A stretch of DNA of 64,000 nucleotides, taken from positions 1 through 64,000 of the forward strand of contig JAVYIG010000641.1 in assembly GCA_035222895.1 (NCBI GenBank), given 5' to 3'. Positions within the stretch are counted from its first letter, which is position 1; every line of letters begins with the position of its first letter. The translations under genes and the position numbers were made by a program. Shown piece after piece: positions 56,042 to 64,000 of this stretch. The notes beneath the pieces are model-generated. The model searched no databases. It saw only the letters and a program-made list of their open reading frames with translations, and was not told where the DNA came from. Source of the DNA: Strongylocentrotus droebachiensis. Lineage: Eukaryota > Echinodermata > Echinoidea > Camarodonta > Strongylocentrotidae.

Positions 56042-59000
56042 AATGATGATGATAACAGAAGTAGTGGTGGGGTGATGATGATGATAACATTAGTGGTGAT
56101 CACGATGATGATGATGGGGGTGATGAAGATAATAGATATGGTATTGGTGATGATTATGGTGGTGGTATTGGTCACAATAATTGTGTTGCTGATGTTGAAG
56201 ATTTGCGGACTATAATGATCTCAGAGACAATAATATCAATAACAATGCTGATGGAACGCCCTTGTAATGTTTTACTACCATAATTTTGGGTGATCGAAAT
56301 GATGATATAACTTTCAATGTAAAAATAAAACTGCTAGACGGAGCGACGAAAAGATATATGTGCCGTTCTCTTAAAGTTTGTGGATTTAAAACCTTAACAT
56401 ATCGCATAAATGCATCTATATAATAATAGTTTGCTTTTTTTTTCTTCTTCAGGTTCTTTCAATGGAGTGAACAGATGTTTTGGCTACCCGTCGTCTACTT
56501 GCCAACTCACATCTTTTTCCTCGCCTGGTTTCCCAAACACCTACCCCAACGGCTACTCTCAAATGTACCAGCTCTACATCCAAACCGCGACGTCAATCAG
56601 GTTCTCATTCCATGCCACATTCAGCATCGACGTCAACGACGAGCTTTATGTCGGCATTGGGCTCACTGTTCCCACGACCTTTCAGCTTGTAGATGGTATC
56701 TTGCACCAGTTCAGTGGGAGTGTGACACCAAATGCATTCACTTTAAACACGGATACAGTCTGGATGCTGTTCAGAACAGATGGTGTGGGTTTCTCAAATG
56801 GCTGGCAGCTTCAGTGGACAGCTAGTAAGATTATGATGATAACAAAATGCATGTATATAGCACAGTACATGCATGCAAAGTACAATGAAAGTTACAGTGA
56901 TTTAATCACTCAATGGTCATTGGATGCATACATGTGCACCAGCTCCACTCCTTCACTATTTTGTTATGATTGCATAATTCTGTTTGCTCAGGGTGAAAAA
57001 GACGAACGAAATATATGTTCTAATTGCTTTTTCTCTCGTTAAGATACTGCTTTTTGCTCAAAATGAAAGTGAAAGGAAAATACTTAGACCAGATCTAGTA
57101 GAGTTAGGAAGGGAAGGGAGGGAGGGAAGGAGCGAGAGATATAGAGAGGGAGATAGAGATAGAGAGAAAGAGAGAGAGAAAAAGAGAGAGAGAAAGAGAG
57201 AAAGAGAGAAAGACATAAAGAGAGAAAGAGAGAGAAAGAGAGAAAGAGATAAAGAGAGAAAGAGCGAGAAAGAGAGCGAGAGAGAGAGGTAGAGAGAGAG
57301 AGAGAGATAGTGAGAGTTGGGAGGGGCAAGAACGATTTGGACTAGTTTTCTATATGATCTTTGCAGATATTATCATTAGGTAATCTTATAAGAAAGTATT
57401 TGTTTTTATTTCAGCAACCAATCCATGTGGTTGGGGCCCGTGTTTAAATGGAGGTATATGTTCACCAAACTTCCAGTCAAACACCTTTTCATGTAGCTGT
57501 ACTCCGTGCTACAGTGGAAATAGATGTGACATAGGTAAGAATGACACACCTTAGATTCATTTCAATTAATAATATAATCATGACTTTGAAGAATTTTGCC
57601 TTTAATACCTCAGTTACACAGCCAAACTCTTTCCACATCAACTCCAAATCAACATTCCTGGTAATGACGGGAGAATTCATTCAACCGAGATCAATTAATG
57701 TATGTAGTTCGGATTCTGTCTATTGAAATACAAGTACTATTATCCTTATCAGGTGAATGATATAATTTGTATTGAGGCACTTCACAAAGACTTATGCATT
57801 AAATTAGGTTACATTACGAAAATAGCCTATTGTACGGCGAAACAGCTCTTCCGTCGTGTTCAGGGAACGAACGCCACTAGGGAATTTTAGATTTGCACGA
57901 CGGAGAACGTGGACTTCCCTTTTAAGGCAATGTGACGTCACTGCCAGTGCCCTTAAAAGGACGTAACATTGCCTTAAAAGGGCAATCAACGTTCTCCGTT
58001 GTGCAAATCTGAAAGTCCCTATTAACTTACTGCCAAAGGGAACCGGTTGCCCCTTGGAATAAGAGAACTCAGCAGTCAGTGGTTTAATAATGTACATGGA
58101 GGTGTATCACAGACGTACGATGTGAACAATGCAACATAAATAGACCATACGAAAAAAGCCCTAATGTGAGATAATCTTTCATAATGGCAAAATATGGCGA
58201 TCGAGCTTTTTCAGTAAATGCCCCTTTCCTTTGGAATAAATTACCAGCGCATATTTATAATACTCATTCTCTCGATCAGTTTAAGTCCTTGCTGAAAACG
58301 CACCTTTTTAATTCATGAAAGATATTCTTCAGTTGTGGGTCGGTCAAAGGAGGTGCACACCATCTTATTCCTTGTTTGTTTGATCTTATTTCTGACCTTA
58401 TGTTTGATCTCATTTTTATTATTATATAATTATGCATGATTTATTGAATAAAGAACAGTTTAATAATTTGTGTGTATATTATAAGTTTTGGTTAGTAATT
58501 TTTAGTCAGACATTGGTGCGCTTGGAAACACCTGTATTAAGCGCCTAATAAATGTTGTGTATTATTATTATTATATACACGAAACATGAGTATTTATTTA
58601 TTCACATGCAGGGAATAATTTGTGTTCTACAAGTAACCAGTGTCTGAATGGCGGGACGTGTAATACGAATGACCTATGCACTGCTACACTCTGCGAATGT
58701 CTATCTTGTTTCACTGGACTCACCTGTGCTAACCGTGAGTAGCATAGCATTTTATCTGAAATAAATATAACTTAGATCTCGTGACTTTATACTTGAAATT
58801 CATGGAGATTATGGCCATAAATCAATCCACTTTAAGAAATAGTCAAGTTCTTCCTCAATCGATAAACAGATCTTGGGAATATCAGAATGTGAGTTAAATA
58901 TTGATTTGATACCCTTTTGATGATTTCAATGAATCATTACCTTTTTGAAGGACACATTATGTTTATTGTATTGTGTTAGTAATATTTTATCAGTAAATAT

Positions 59001-62000
59001 TATCAATGAAACACCAGTTCAAAATGTATTCAGATTTATCAACACATTGAGCGCCAAGACAATAGTTCATCTATCTAATTGACTAGCTGTGTGGACAGAT
59101 AACAGTGTAATACCTTATAAGCCAATCCAATCAGGATTTTTGTAGGTAATTTTTCAAAACAAATATAAACACCCAATTATATTAATAATATACTATTGTA
59201 AATTTGTAATCGGTTATTACAGTGAGGGTGAATCCGCATGTGCTAATGACAGTGTTTTGATCTTTGAATGTATTTTTGTTGATATCATCAGGTTTGAACC
59301 AATGTCAGAATCCCAACCCTTGTCAGAACAATGGAATCTGCATACCACAAGGAATAGGATGTTCAGACTTCGTATGTCAGTGTGATGCATGCTACATTGG
59401 AAATACCTGTTCGCAAAGTAAGTCTGTTTCTTGATTTCATCACGAAGAAGATCGAACCCTGTGTCACGAAACTGTCGTAAGTACAAGTTCGCCGACATCA
59501 CATGGACATACACGCGTTTCAATGGGATGTCCGCGATCTTGTACGGTTACGTGGAACGCTACACTGTGAAAAGGTTGGGCAATATTTTGTCAACACTTTG
59601 CCCAACGTTGTGCCAATAGTCAACCCAACCATCTATTGAGCAATAGTTTGCCCAGTGGTATTGGTAAACGTAAGTACCCTACTTAACACGTGCATAATTG
59701 TTTCGTATTTTTACCAACATTTGGGCAAAGATATGACCCTTTAACTGCCCGACTACGGTAGCCCACTTGTTGGGTAAATCTTGACCAACTGTTGGGCAAA
59801 AAACGAAAATATTGCCCAATAGATGGTTGGGTTGAATATTGACCAACCTTTTCACAGTGTACAGAGGTCTTTTCATTAACTATCATACAATTGTATGGTG
59901 TGTTCATGAGTTCAAGTTTAGGAACGGGTGATTACATTTGAAGATGTGGCAGCCACTGATTATACACGTGTTTGATATTGACTTAAATATATATGAATGA
60001 GATTTAGTAGATGTAAGCTTCAGCTGGAACTTGCTAGAATGAAAGACTTAGTTTTTCGCTCAAAGAGGTGGTTCAGTTAATATTTAAGCGGAAAAAACAG
60101 ACTTGTCTGCACAAATCTGTTGTCGACAAATTATACTAAACTTTGTATGAATTCAATAGATAAGCAGTTTGATCTGATATATACATGTGTCCTCGCCATT
60201 CAATGCTTTTGGAGGGTAGTTTATGATTACTAATGTTTTTTTTTTTCATGCACCATTCACTGATCGATTCATGTAACTGCCTCAAACAAACTTATCACAT
60301 AGATTATTGCCCTTCTACGGTGCCTTTATATCCTTAGGAATAGACCTGTGTCAAACGAACAACCCTTGTAGTAATGTAGGGGTATGTGTGATGTCACCTG
60401 ATTGTACGTCCACATCATGTGTGTGTACGGGTTGTTTTACTGGACCGTCCTGCAGTTCATGTAAGTACTTATCATCCTGGGTTTTTTTTCTTCTCCATTT
60501 TGAAGGACATTTTCAGTATTTCGATAAAAAAAATAATATTGCTTCAAGAAAGTAATTAACTTGATATTCATCGATGATAAGTCCTATCAATTAAAAAAGT
60601 AATCTATTGTACTTTGACTCAGATGATATATGATTCTTCGAAGAGAATGGCTAGAAATATGCATTAAAAAGAGAATTATTTTGGGTTGTTTCTGAAATAA
60701 CAATAATAGCATTACGTCATGACAAATTGCGATTGTATTGGCAGTTTGTGATCAGAAAGAGACGGTCTTATCAGTGGCGTAGATCCAGAGGCACATTCCC
60801 TAATTAAAATGTAAAAATGAAATAAAACGAAAGAGTTAGTAGTACAGAGAAAAAGAAAGGAGAGAGAGAGAAAATTGACATAACTCCGCGTATCTCATTT
60901 ACCGTATGCCTCTCATAATATGAATCACATAATGCCAATGTTATTGATTTAGTTTGTTTTTCCCAGTGATGAATCCATGTAGTAGTTTCCCGTGTCAGAA
61001 TGGAGGTCAGTGTTCTGGTATCAGTGGTTCCTGTACTGATTTCACCTGTCAGTGTCAAGGATGTTTCACCGGCGACCGTTGCACCATTGGTGAGTCCATT
61101 ACTGACTTTGATTACATTTATTTAAATAAGAATGTCTTAAAATTCAAATGTAGCATACTTGTAATTCTCATTAAGGAAACATTGTTGAAGATAAAGATGA
61201 GAAGGGTGAGACTTGTACAGCATTATCGCATTAGATTGTAAACTGTAATGAAGATATGGTTTCAATTTGGTAACCCCTTTTTCGTCAAAGAATACTGCAA
61301 GAGATATTGCATAAGGATAGCTAGAGACTAGAGGTTCTTGAGAAAAAAGGTATGCCTTTGACATTCCATGGTTGCTGAAAAAATAATATACCAAATACTG
61401 TCACGTAAACATGGCTATTCAGTTGAAATAATCCATGAGTAATGCCTTCTGAGAGATCAGAAAGAAATGCCGAAAGATATAGCTCTGACTATAATCATTT
61501 GTAAGCTGAGATTGGAAACAAATTCTTAGACATTTGGTAAATGACTCTTCTGCTTATTTTCAGCCCAAAGTCCTTGTAGTCCCAATCCTTGCATTAACGG
61601 TGCATGTCAGATCAGAAGCATCTCACCATGCACACAATACAGCTGCCTCTGCAACTTGTGCTTCACAGGACAGAACTGCGATATTCGTAAGTACTGCACA
61701 TTCCCTAATATAATGAGACCAGCCTGGTGTCACGTGTTTGTTTCAACCCCAAGACACAACCCTATTGAATCGAATGTAATAACAAGTATTTCTCCTGATA
61801 TCGATTACAACACCAATGGGTTTTTTAAAGAAAGAAATCCCGAAACACTTATTTCTATTAAACATTGCTAAAGACCATTCAATGGATAATGTGAAAGTCA
61901 ATTATATAACTGCAGCAGCACAATCTTAATCGTTTGTTTATATTTTTTTACCCCCCACCCAATCATGACAGACATAGCGAGGGGTAACATTGTCCAAACA

Positions 62001-63919
62001 ATATCACAATAAATGATATCAGTCTCAAATCATTGCTATGGTACTGTATATTATCAACGTGAGATATTATTAGGTTTTATCAAATGTATTTATTTTCTAT
62101 CAGCGATTGATCCATGCGCAAACAACCCCTGTGTGAATGGAGGATCATGTCAACTAGATCCAAGCAACTGTCTCAATTTCATCTGTAGCTGTGATGCCTG
62201 CTTCCAAGGACCAACCTGTGCCACTGGTATGTTGATGTGATCAAATTTTGTTTCTATGTTGAGTGATAAATGATACAATACGAACAATTTCTAGTGAAAA
62301 TTACGACATTTATTATAAAAAGAAGAAAGTGGTTCAAACATAATGAGTCCAAAGGCTATAATTGCTAGATAAATATGTGAAGACCTCAATCCTTTACGAG
62401 AGATATGAGATATCATGGCAATGAATATTCCTATTTCAGTCAACGCCCTTCTATTCTTTTCTATCAGATTAATACTGCATTAAAGCTCGTCTTGAATACA
62501 TTTAGTATAGCATAAGAAGAGAAAAGAACATATTCCCGGAAAAAACAGTTAATTGTTTTGTTTAAATCAAAGTTGAATAAATGATCAAGGATTTTAAAAA
62601 CAATAAAGTGAACTGAGATTGAGTGATAAACCTTTTTCTTTTCATTTTTAGACTTGAACCCTTGTCTGAACAATCCTTGTGCTAACGGTGGGGCATGTAT
62701 CATCAACCAAAGTTCGTGTACATCGTTCACATGTCAATGTCCACCATGTGTGGAAGGGTCACTATGTCAACAGGGTAAGTAGACTCACATTAATTGACTT
62801 CGTGATATTTTTTTGAAATGGATAATGTGAATATTGAAATACCCCTTTCCATTCTTATGACTGCCAGGGTAGTGCAACGAAATCACAACTTATTATATAT
62901 TTAGAAGAAGTCTATAGTTCTTTTTTTCTAAAATCCTTACTCTCCAGGTGATCCGACATTAATGCTTTTAAGAAATGTTGTCACAGAAATATGTATCAGG
63001 ACTTGGATAGAAATTTGGTTTTTAGGCTAGAACTAGGATAAGGGCTGATTATGACGACGGGACTAGCATGTCGACATGATTATGTCGTGTAATCCAAAGA
63101 TGAAGAAGGACTTCGACTACAGCTTGCCATATTTCTGTTTAACAAGTTAAGCTTTATTATAATGCAACTTTAATCGTTTTGTTTTTCAGGTATAACACCC
63201 TGTAGCCCTAACCCTTGTCAGACTAATGGTTTGTGTATACCCTCATCTACTGTGTGCACTGAATTTAGCTGTATCTGTCGAGATTGCAACACAGGAGTGA
63301 ACTGCGAAACATGTAAGTAGTCTCACCTTCCGATGTGATTGCCTCACGTAGAGGTCGGTGATATGCTCAGAGGATAGTGGTGCCAGTGTACCCCCACTCC
63401 TCTACGTTTGAAGGCGTAGCGGAACAGGCACATTCATGTAGCTCAAAGAGGGTCTACGAATTACGTAACGAGGAGAGGCTCTGGTAAATTTCGGTCCTGG
63501 GAGAAATATGTCCCACCTCCTGGGCATCGATTTTTTGAAACATGACGGATTTTATATAAATATTTTTGATACATTTTCAGTTATCCCGTCTATTTTTTTT
63601 TTACATTTGACATTATTTTATTAAATGTTCTTTCAGTGGTAGCTCTGATAGGGCAGAAAGAACATTAAAATATCTATTCCTAAAATGGAAAGCGACAAAT
63701 CTTAACGCCTTATGGACAAGATAATCATATTTGTTAAATAATTGTATCGATCAAAATAAGAATTCAGCTAAACTGTCATACACCTTTGTTCACCTTGCAC
63801 AGTGTTGGATCCTTGCAGTAACAATCCATGCGACAATCAGGGATCATGTGTTCCGGTAACCTGTACTGACTATAGCTGTACCTGTCAAGGGTGTTTTACT
63901 GGACAGAACTGTCTTACTC
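51994..63919 (+). CDS. Gene 3: secreted CUB and EGF-repeat protein (fibropellin-like layout), 3' end outside window
   Basis: Exons: 51994-52102 (signal peptide), 55635-55754 (EGF 1), 56453-56824 (CUB), then EGF-like repeats at 57415-57534, 58612-58734, 59292-59417, 60338-60460, 60967-61089, 61564-61686, 62104-62226, 62652-62774, 63190-63312 and 63803-63919. All introns are phase 1, so every exon is a movable module. Order signal peptide, EGF, CUB, EGF repeats is that of sea urchin fibropellins, extracellular-matrix proteins of the apical lamina; those carry a C-terminal avidin-like domain that would lie beyond this window. The repeats differ from fibropellin and Notch EGFs: most have eight cysteines and none shows the calcium-binding D-x-N/D-E-C start. 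The last exon ends in a donor (63920), so the gene continues. Confidence 0.85.
52103..55634 (+). other. Gene 3 intron 1 (3.5 kb)
   Basis: AT-rich; contains a CT microsatellite (53914-53941) and a LINE 3' fragment (53942-54405). No further exon seen. Confidence 0.6.
53942..54405 (+). pseudogene. LINE 3' fragment (CR1/L2-like polymerase end)
   Basis: The frame ending at 54076 reads GPKVWNTLPHSLQSIQF and finishes with a Lys-rich helix (KHKLKQHFLL), the typical last segment of CR1/L2-like reverse transcriptase ORFs. The 3' UTR ends at 'aataaagttcaattcaactc'. It is 5' truncated and dead. Confidence 0.75.
55635..55754 (+). CDS. Gene 3, exon 2: six-cysteine EGF-like domain
   Basis: 120 bases, phase 1-1, acceptor 'ctaaatcag', donor 'gtcg|gtgagt'. 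It reads ACVSNPCSGLGFCFERPG and onward with six cysteines, a standard EGF spacing except for a modified end (CQCFGINRMGFGC). The donor is followed within 10 bases by the GAT repeat. Confidence 0.85.
55764..56080. repeat. (GAT)n microsatellite, about 320 bp
   Basis: Imperfect GAT/GGT/GAC repeat beginning 10 bases after the exon 2 donor. Poly-Asp, poly-Met and poly-Ser reading frames across it are artefacts. Confidence 0.95.
56453..56824 (+). CDS. Gene 3, exon 3: CUB domain
   Basis: 372 bases, phase 1-1, one whole domain. After CQLTSFSSPGFPNTYPNGY, the canonical CUB opening (S-P-G-F-P-x-x-Y-P), come beta-strand segments, and it closes with the typical 'sdgs-x-x-x-G-W' equivalent (FRTDGVGFSNGWQLQWTA). 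Only two cysteines are visible, so one of the two usual CUB disulfides may be absent. Calcium-site acidic residues (DVNDELY) are present. Confidence 0.9.
57100..57312. repeat. (GA)n-rich stretch in intron 3
   Basis: About 210 bases of GA/GAAA repeats just before EGF exon 4; a 102-codon Arg/Glu/Lys frame across it is an artefact. Confidence 0.9.
57415..57534 (+). CDS. Gene 3, exon 4: EGF-like repeat with seven cysteines
   Basis: 120 bases, phase 1-1. It reads TNPCGWGPCLNGGICSPNF and onward. It has the extra cysteine of the C-x-C-x2-C end but lacks the partner seen in the other repeats between the third and fifth positions, leaving an odd count of seven. Confidence 0.85.
57878..58021. mobile_element. 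Hairpin MITE, TA target, 140 bp
   Basis: The element at 57880-58019 is flanked by TA. Its arms (gggaattttagatttgcacg followed by acggagaacgt, and the inverse) pair over about 60 bases around a short centre. Tc1/mariner-type by target site. Confidence 0.8.
58150..58572 (+). pseudogene. LINE 3' fragment, with (ATT)n tail
   Basis: The segment at 58192-58318 translates to YGDRAFSVNAPFLWNKLPAH followed by IYNTHSLDQFKSLLKTHLF, the conserved end of CR1/L2-like polymerases, then a stop. The 3' UTR ends in 'cctaataaatgttg' and an (ATT)n tail (58559-58573). It is 5' truncated and sits in intron 4. Confidence 0.8.
58612..58734 (+). CDS. Gene 3, exon 5: eight-cysteine EGF-like repeat
   Basis: 123 bases, phase 1-1. 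It reads GNNLCSTSNQCLNGGTC and onward with eight cysteines, the extra pair being one in CTATLCEC and one in CLSC. Confidence 0.85.
59292..59417 (+). CDS. Gene 3, exon 6: eight-cysteine EGF-like repeat
   Basis: 126 bases, phase 1-1, one codon longer than the typical unit. It reads LNQCQNPNPCQNNGIC, then a Gly-Ile-Gly loop, then the CSDFVCQCDACYIGNTC end. Confidence 0.85.
59560..59861. mobile_element. TA-flanked element with CACTGTGAAAAGGTTGG ends, 298 bp
   Basis: The element at 59562-59859 has 17-base perfect inverted termini and TA on both sides. Inside, the words 'cccaac' and 'gttggg' recur in both orientations. Non-coding. Confidence 0.85.
60338..60460 (+). CDS. Gene 3, exon 7: eight-cysteine EGF-like repeat
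   Basis: 123 bases, phase 1-1. It reads IDLCQTNNPCSNVGVC and onward to CVCTGCFTGPSC. Confidence 0.85.
60967..61089 (+). CDS. Gene 3, exon 8: eight-cysteine EGF-like repeat
   Basis: 123 bases, phase 1-1. It reads LMNPCSSFPCQNGGQC and onward to CQCQGCFTGDRC. Confidence 0.85.
61564..61686 (+). CDS. Gene 3, exon 9: eight-cysteine EGF-like repeat
   Basis: 123 bases, phase 1-1. It reads AQSPCSPNPCINGAC and onward to CLCNLCFTGQNC. Confidence 0.85.
62104..62226 (+). CDS. Gene 3, exon 10: eight-cysteine EGF-like repeat
   Basis: 123 bases, phase 1-1. It reads IDPCANNPCVNGGSC and onward to CSCDACFQGPTC. Confidence 0.85.
62652..62774 (+). CDS. Gene 3, exon 11: eight-cysteine EGF-like repeat
   Basis: 123 bases, phase 1-1. 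It reads DLNPCLNNPCANGGAC and onward to CQCPPCVEGSLC. Confidence 0.85.
63190..63312 (+). CDS. Gene 3, exon 12: eight-cysteine EGF-like repeat
   Basis: 123 bases, phase 1-1. It reads GITPCSPNPCQTNGLC and onward to CICRDCNTGVNC; the usual aromatic residue after the seventh cysteine is replaced by Asn. Confidence 0.85.
63803..63919 (+). CDS. Gene 3, exon 13: eight-cysteine EGF-like repeat, last in window
   Basis: 117 bases, phase 1-1, two codons shorter in the loop between the third and fourth cysteines. It reads LLDPCSNNPCDNQGSC and onward to CTCQGCFTGQNC. A donor (gtgagt) follows at 63920, so further exons lie outside. Confidence 0.85.
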
Positions 63920-64000
63920 GTGAGTATATTGCCTGTACATCTTAACTGTACATAATGTGATTTGACTTTATATACATTCCATGATTGTCTTTTGGAATAA

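Noticed and set aside
55699..56215. Long poly-Asp, poly-Ser, poly-His and poly-Met frames
   Set aside because: All are readings of one GAT microsatellite in an intron.
57084..57329. Arg/Glu/Lys-rich and Leu/Ser-rich frames near EGF exon 4
   Set aside because: Artefacts of a GA repeat.
1..64000. tRNA, rRNA, CRISPR or prokaryote-type operon signals
   Set aside because: None found. The B-box at 9531-9544 belongs to a SINE, and short direct repeats have no CRISPR spacing.

Overview
This is a eukaryotic (metazoan) genomic window. Three genes lie on the + strand: two multi-exon genes with GT-AG introns, and one single-exon coding gene between them. Long introns, many non-autonomous DNA transposons, LINE 3' ends, (GA/CT)n, (CA)n and (GAT)n microsatellites, scattered ACATGTACATGTA-type runs, and a gene with the layout signal peptide, EGF, CUB, EGF repeats (as in sea urchin fibropellins) all suggest an echinoderm, most likely a sea urchin. 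The species is inferred, not proven.

Layout. 1-1870: about 1.08 kb unit present twice, with long G and C homopolymers and a small inverted-repeat element. 1880-4140: upstream DNA with a CpG-rich patch and a CTAG/AGATCT-rich stretch. 4141-30831: gene 1, a coiled-coil protein of roughly 870-945 residues in about 20 exons, including exons of 27 bp, 9 bp and probably 21 bp, with two candidate alternative C-termini (Asp/Lys-rich or Arg/Gly-rich). Its introns carry many transposable elements, one of them a three-level nest (SINE in a TTAA-target element in a 4-bp-TSD element). 30832-45850: 3' UTR and gene-poor DNA with repeats. 46070-47035: gene 2, a 321-residue protein resembling FAM181, with a YAP-type LxxLF helix and an omega-loop that are predicted to bind TEAD transcription factors. 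48022-49563: an L1/Tx1-like LINE copy on the - strand, with endonuclease and C-terminal parts but no reverse transcriptase, flanked by a target-site duplication. 51994 to the right edge: gene 3, a secreted CUB/EGF protein whose EGF-like repeats are encoded one per exon, nearly all exactly 123 bp and phase 1-1. Most of these repeats have eight cysteines instead of six. The gene continues beyond the window.

The three genes show no operon-like or pathway link. The two most notable observations are the bipartite TEAD-binding module in gene 2 and the eight-cysteine EGF array in gene 3. No rRNA, tRNA or CRISPR array was seen.
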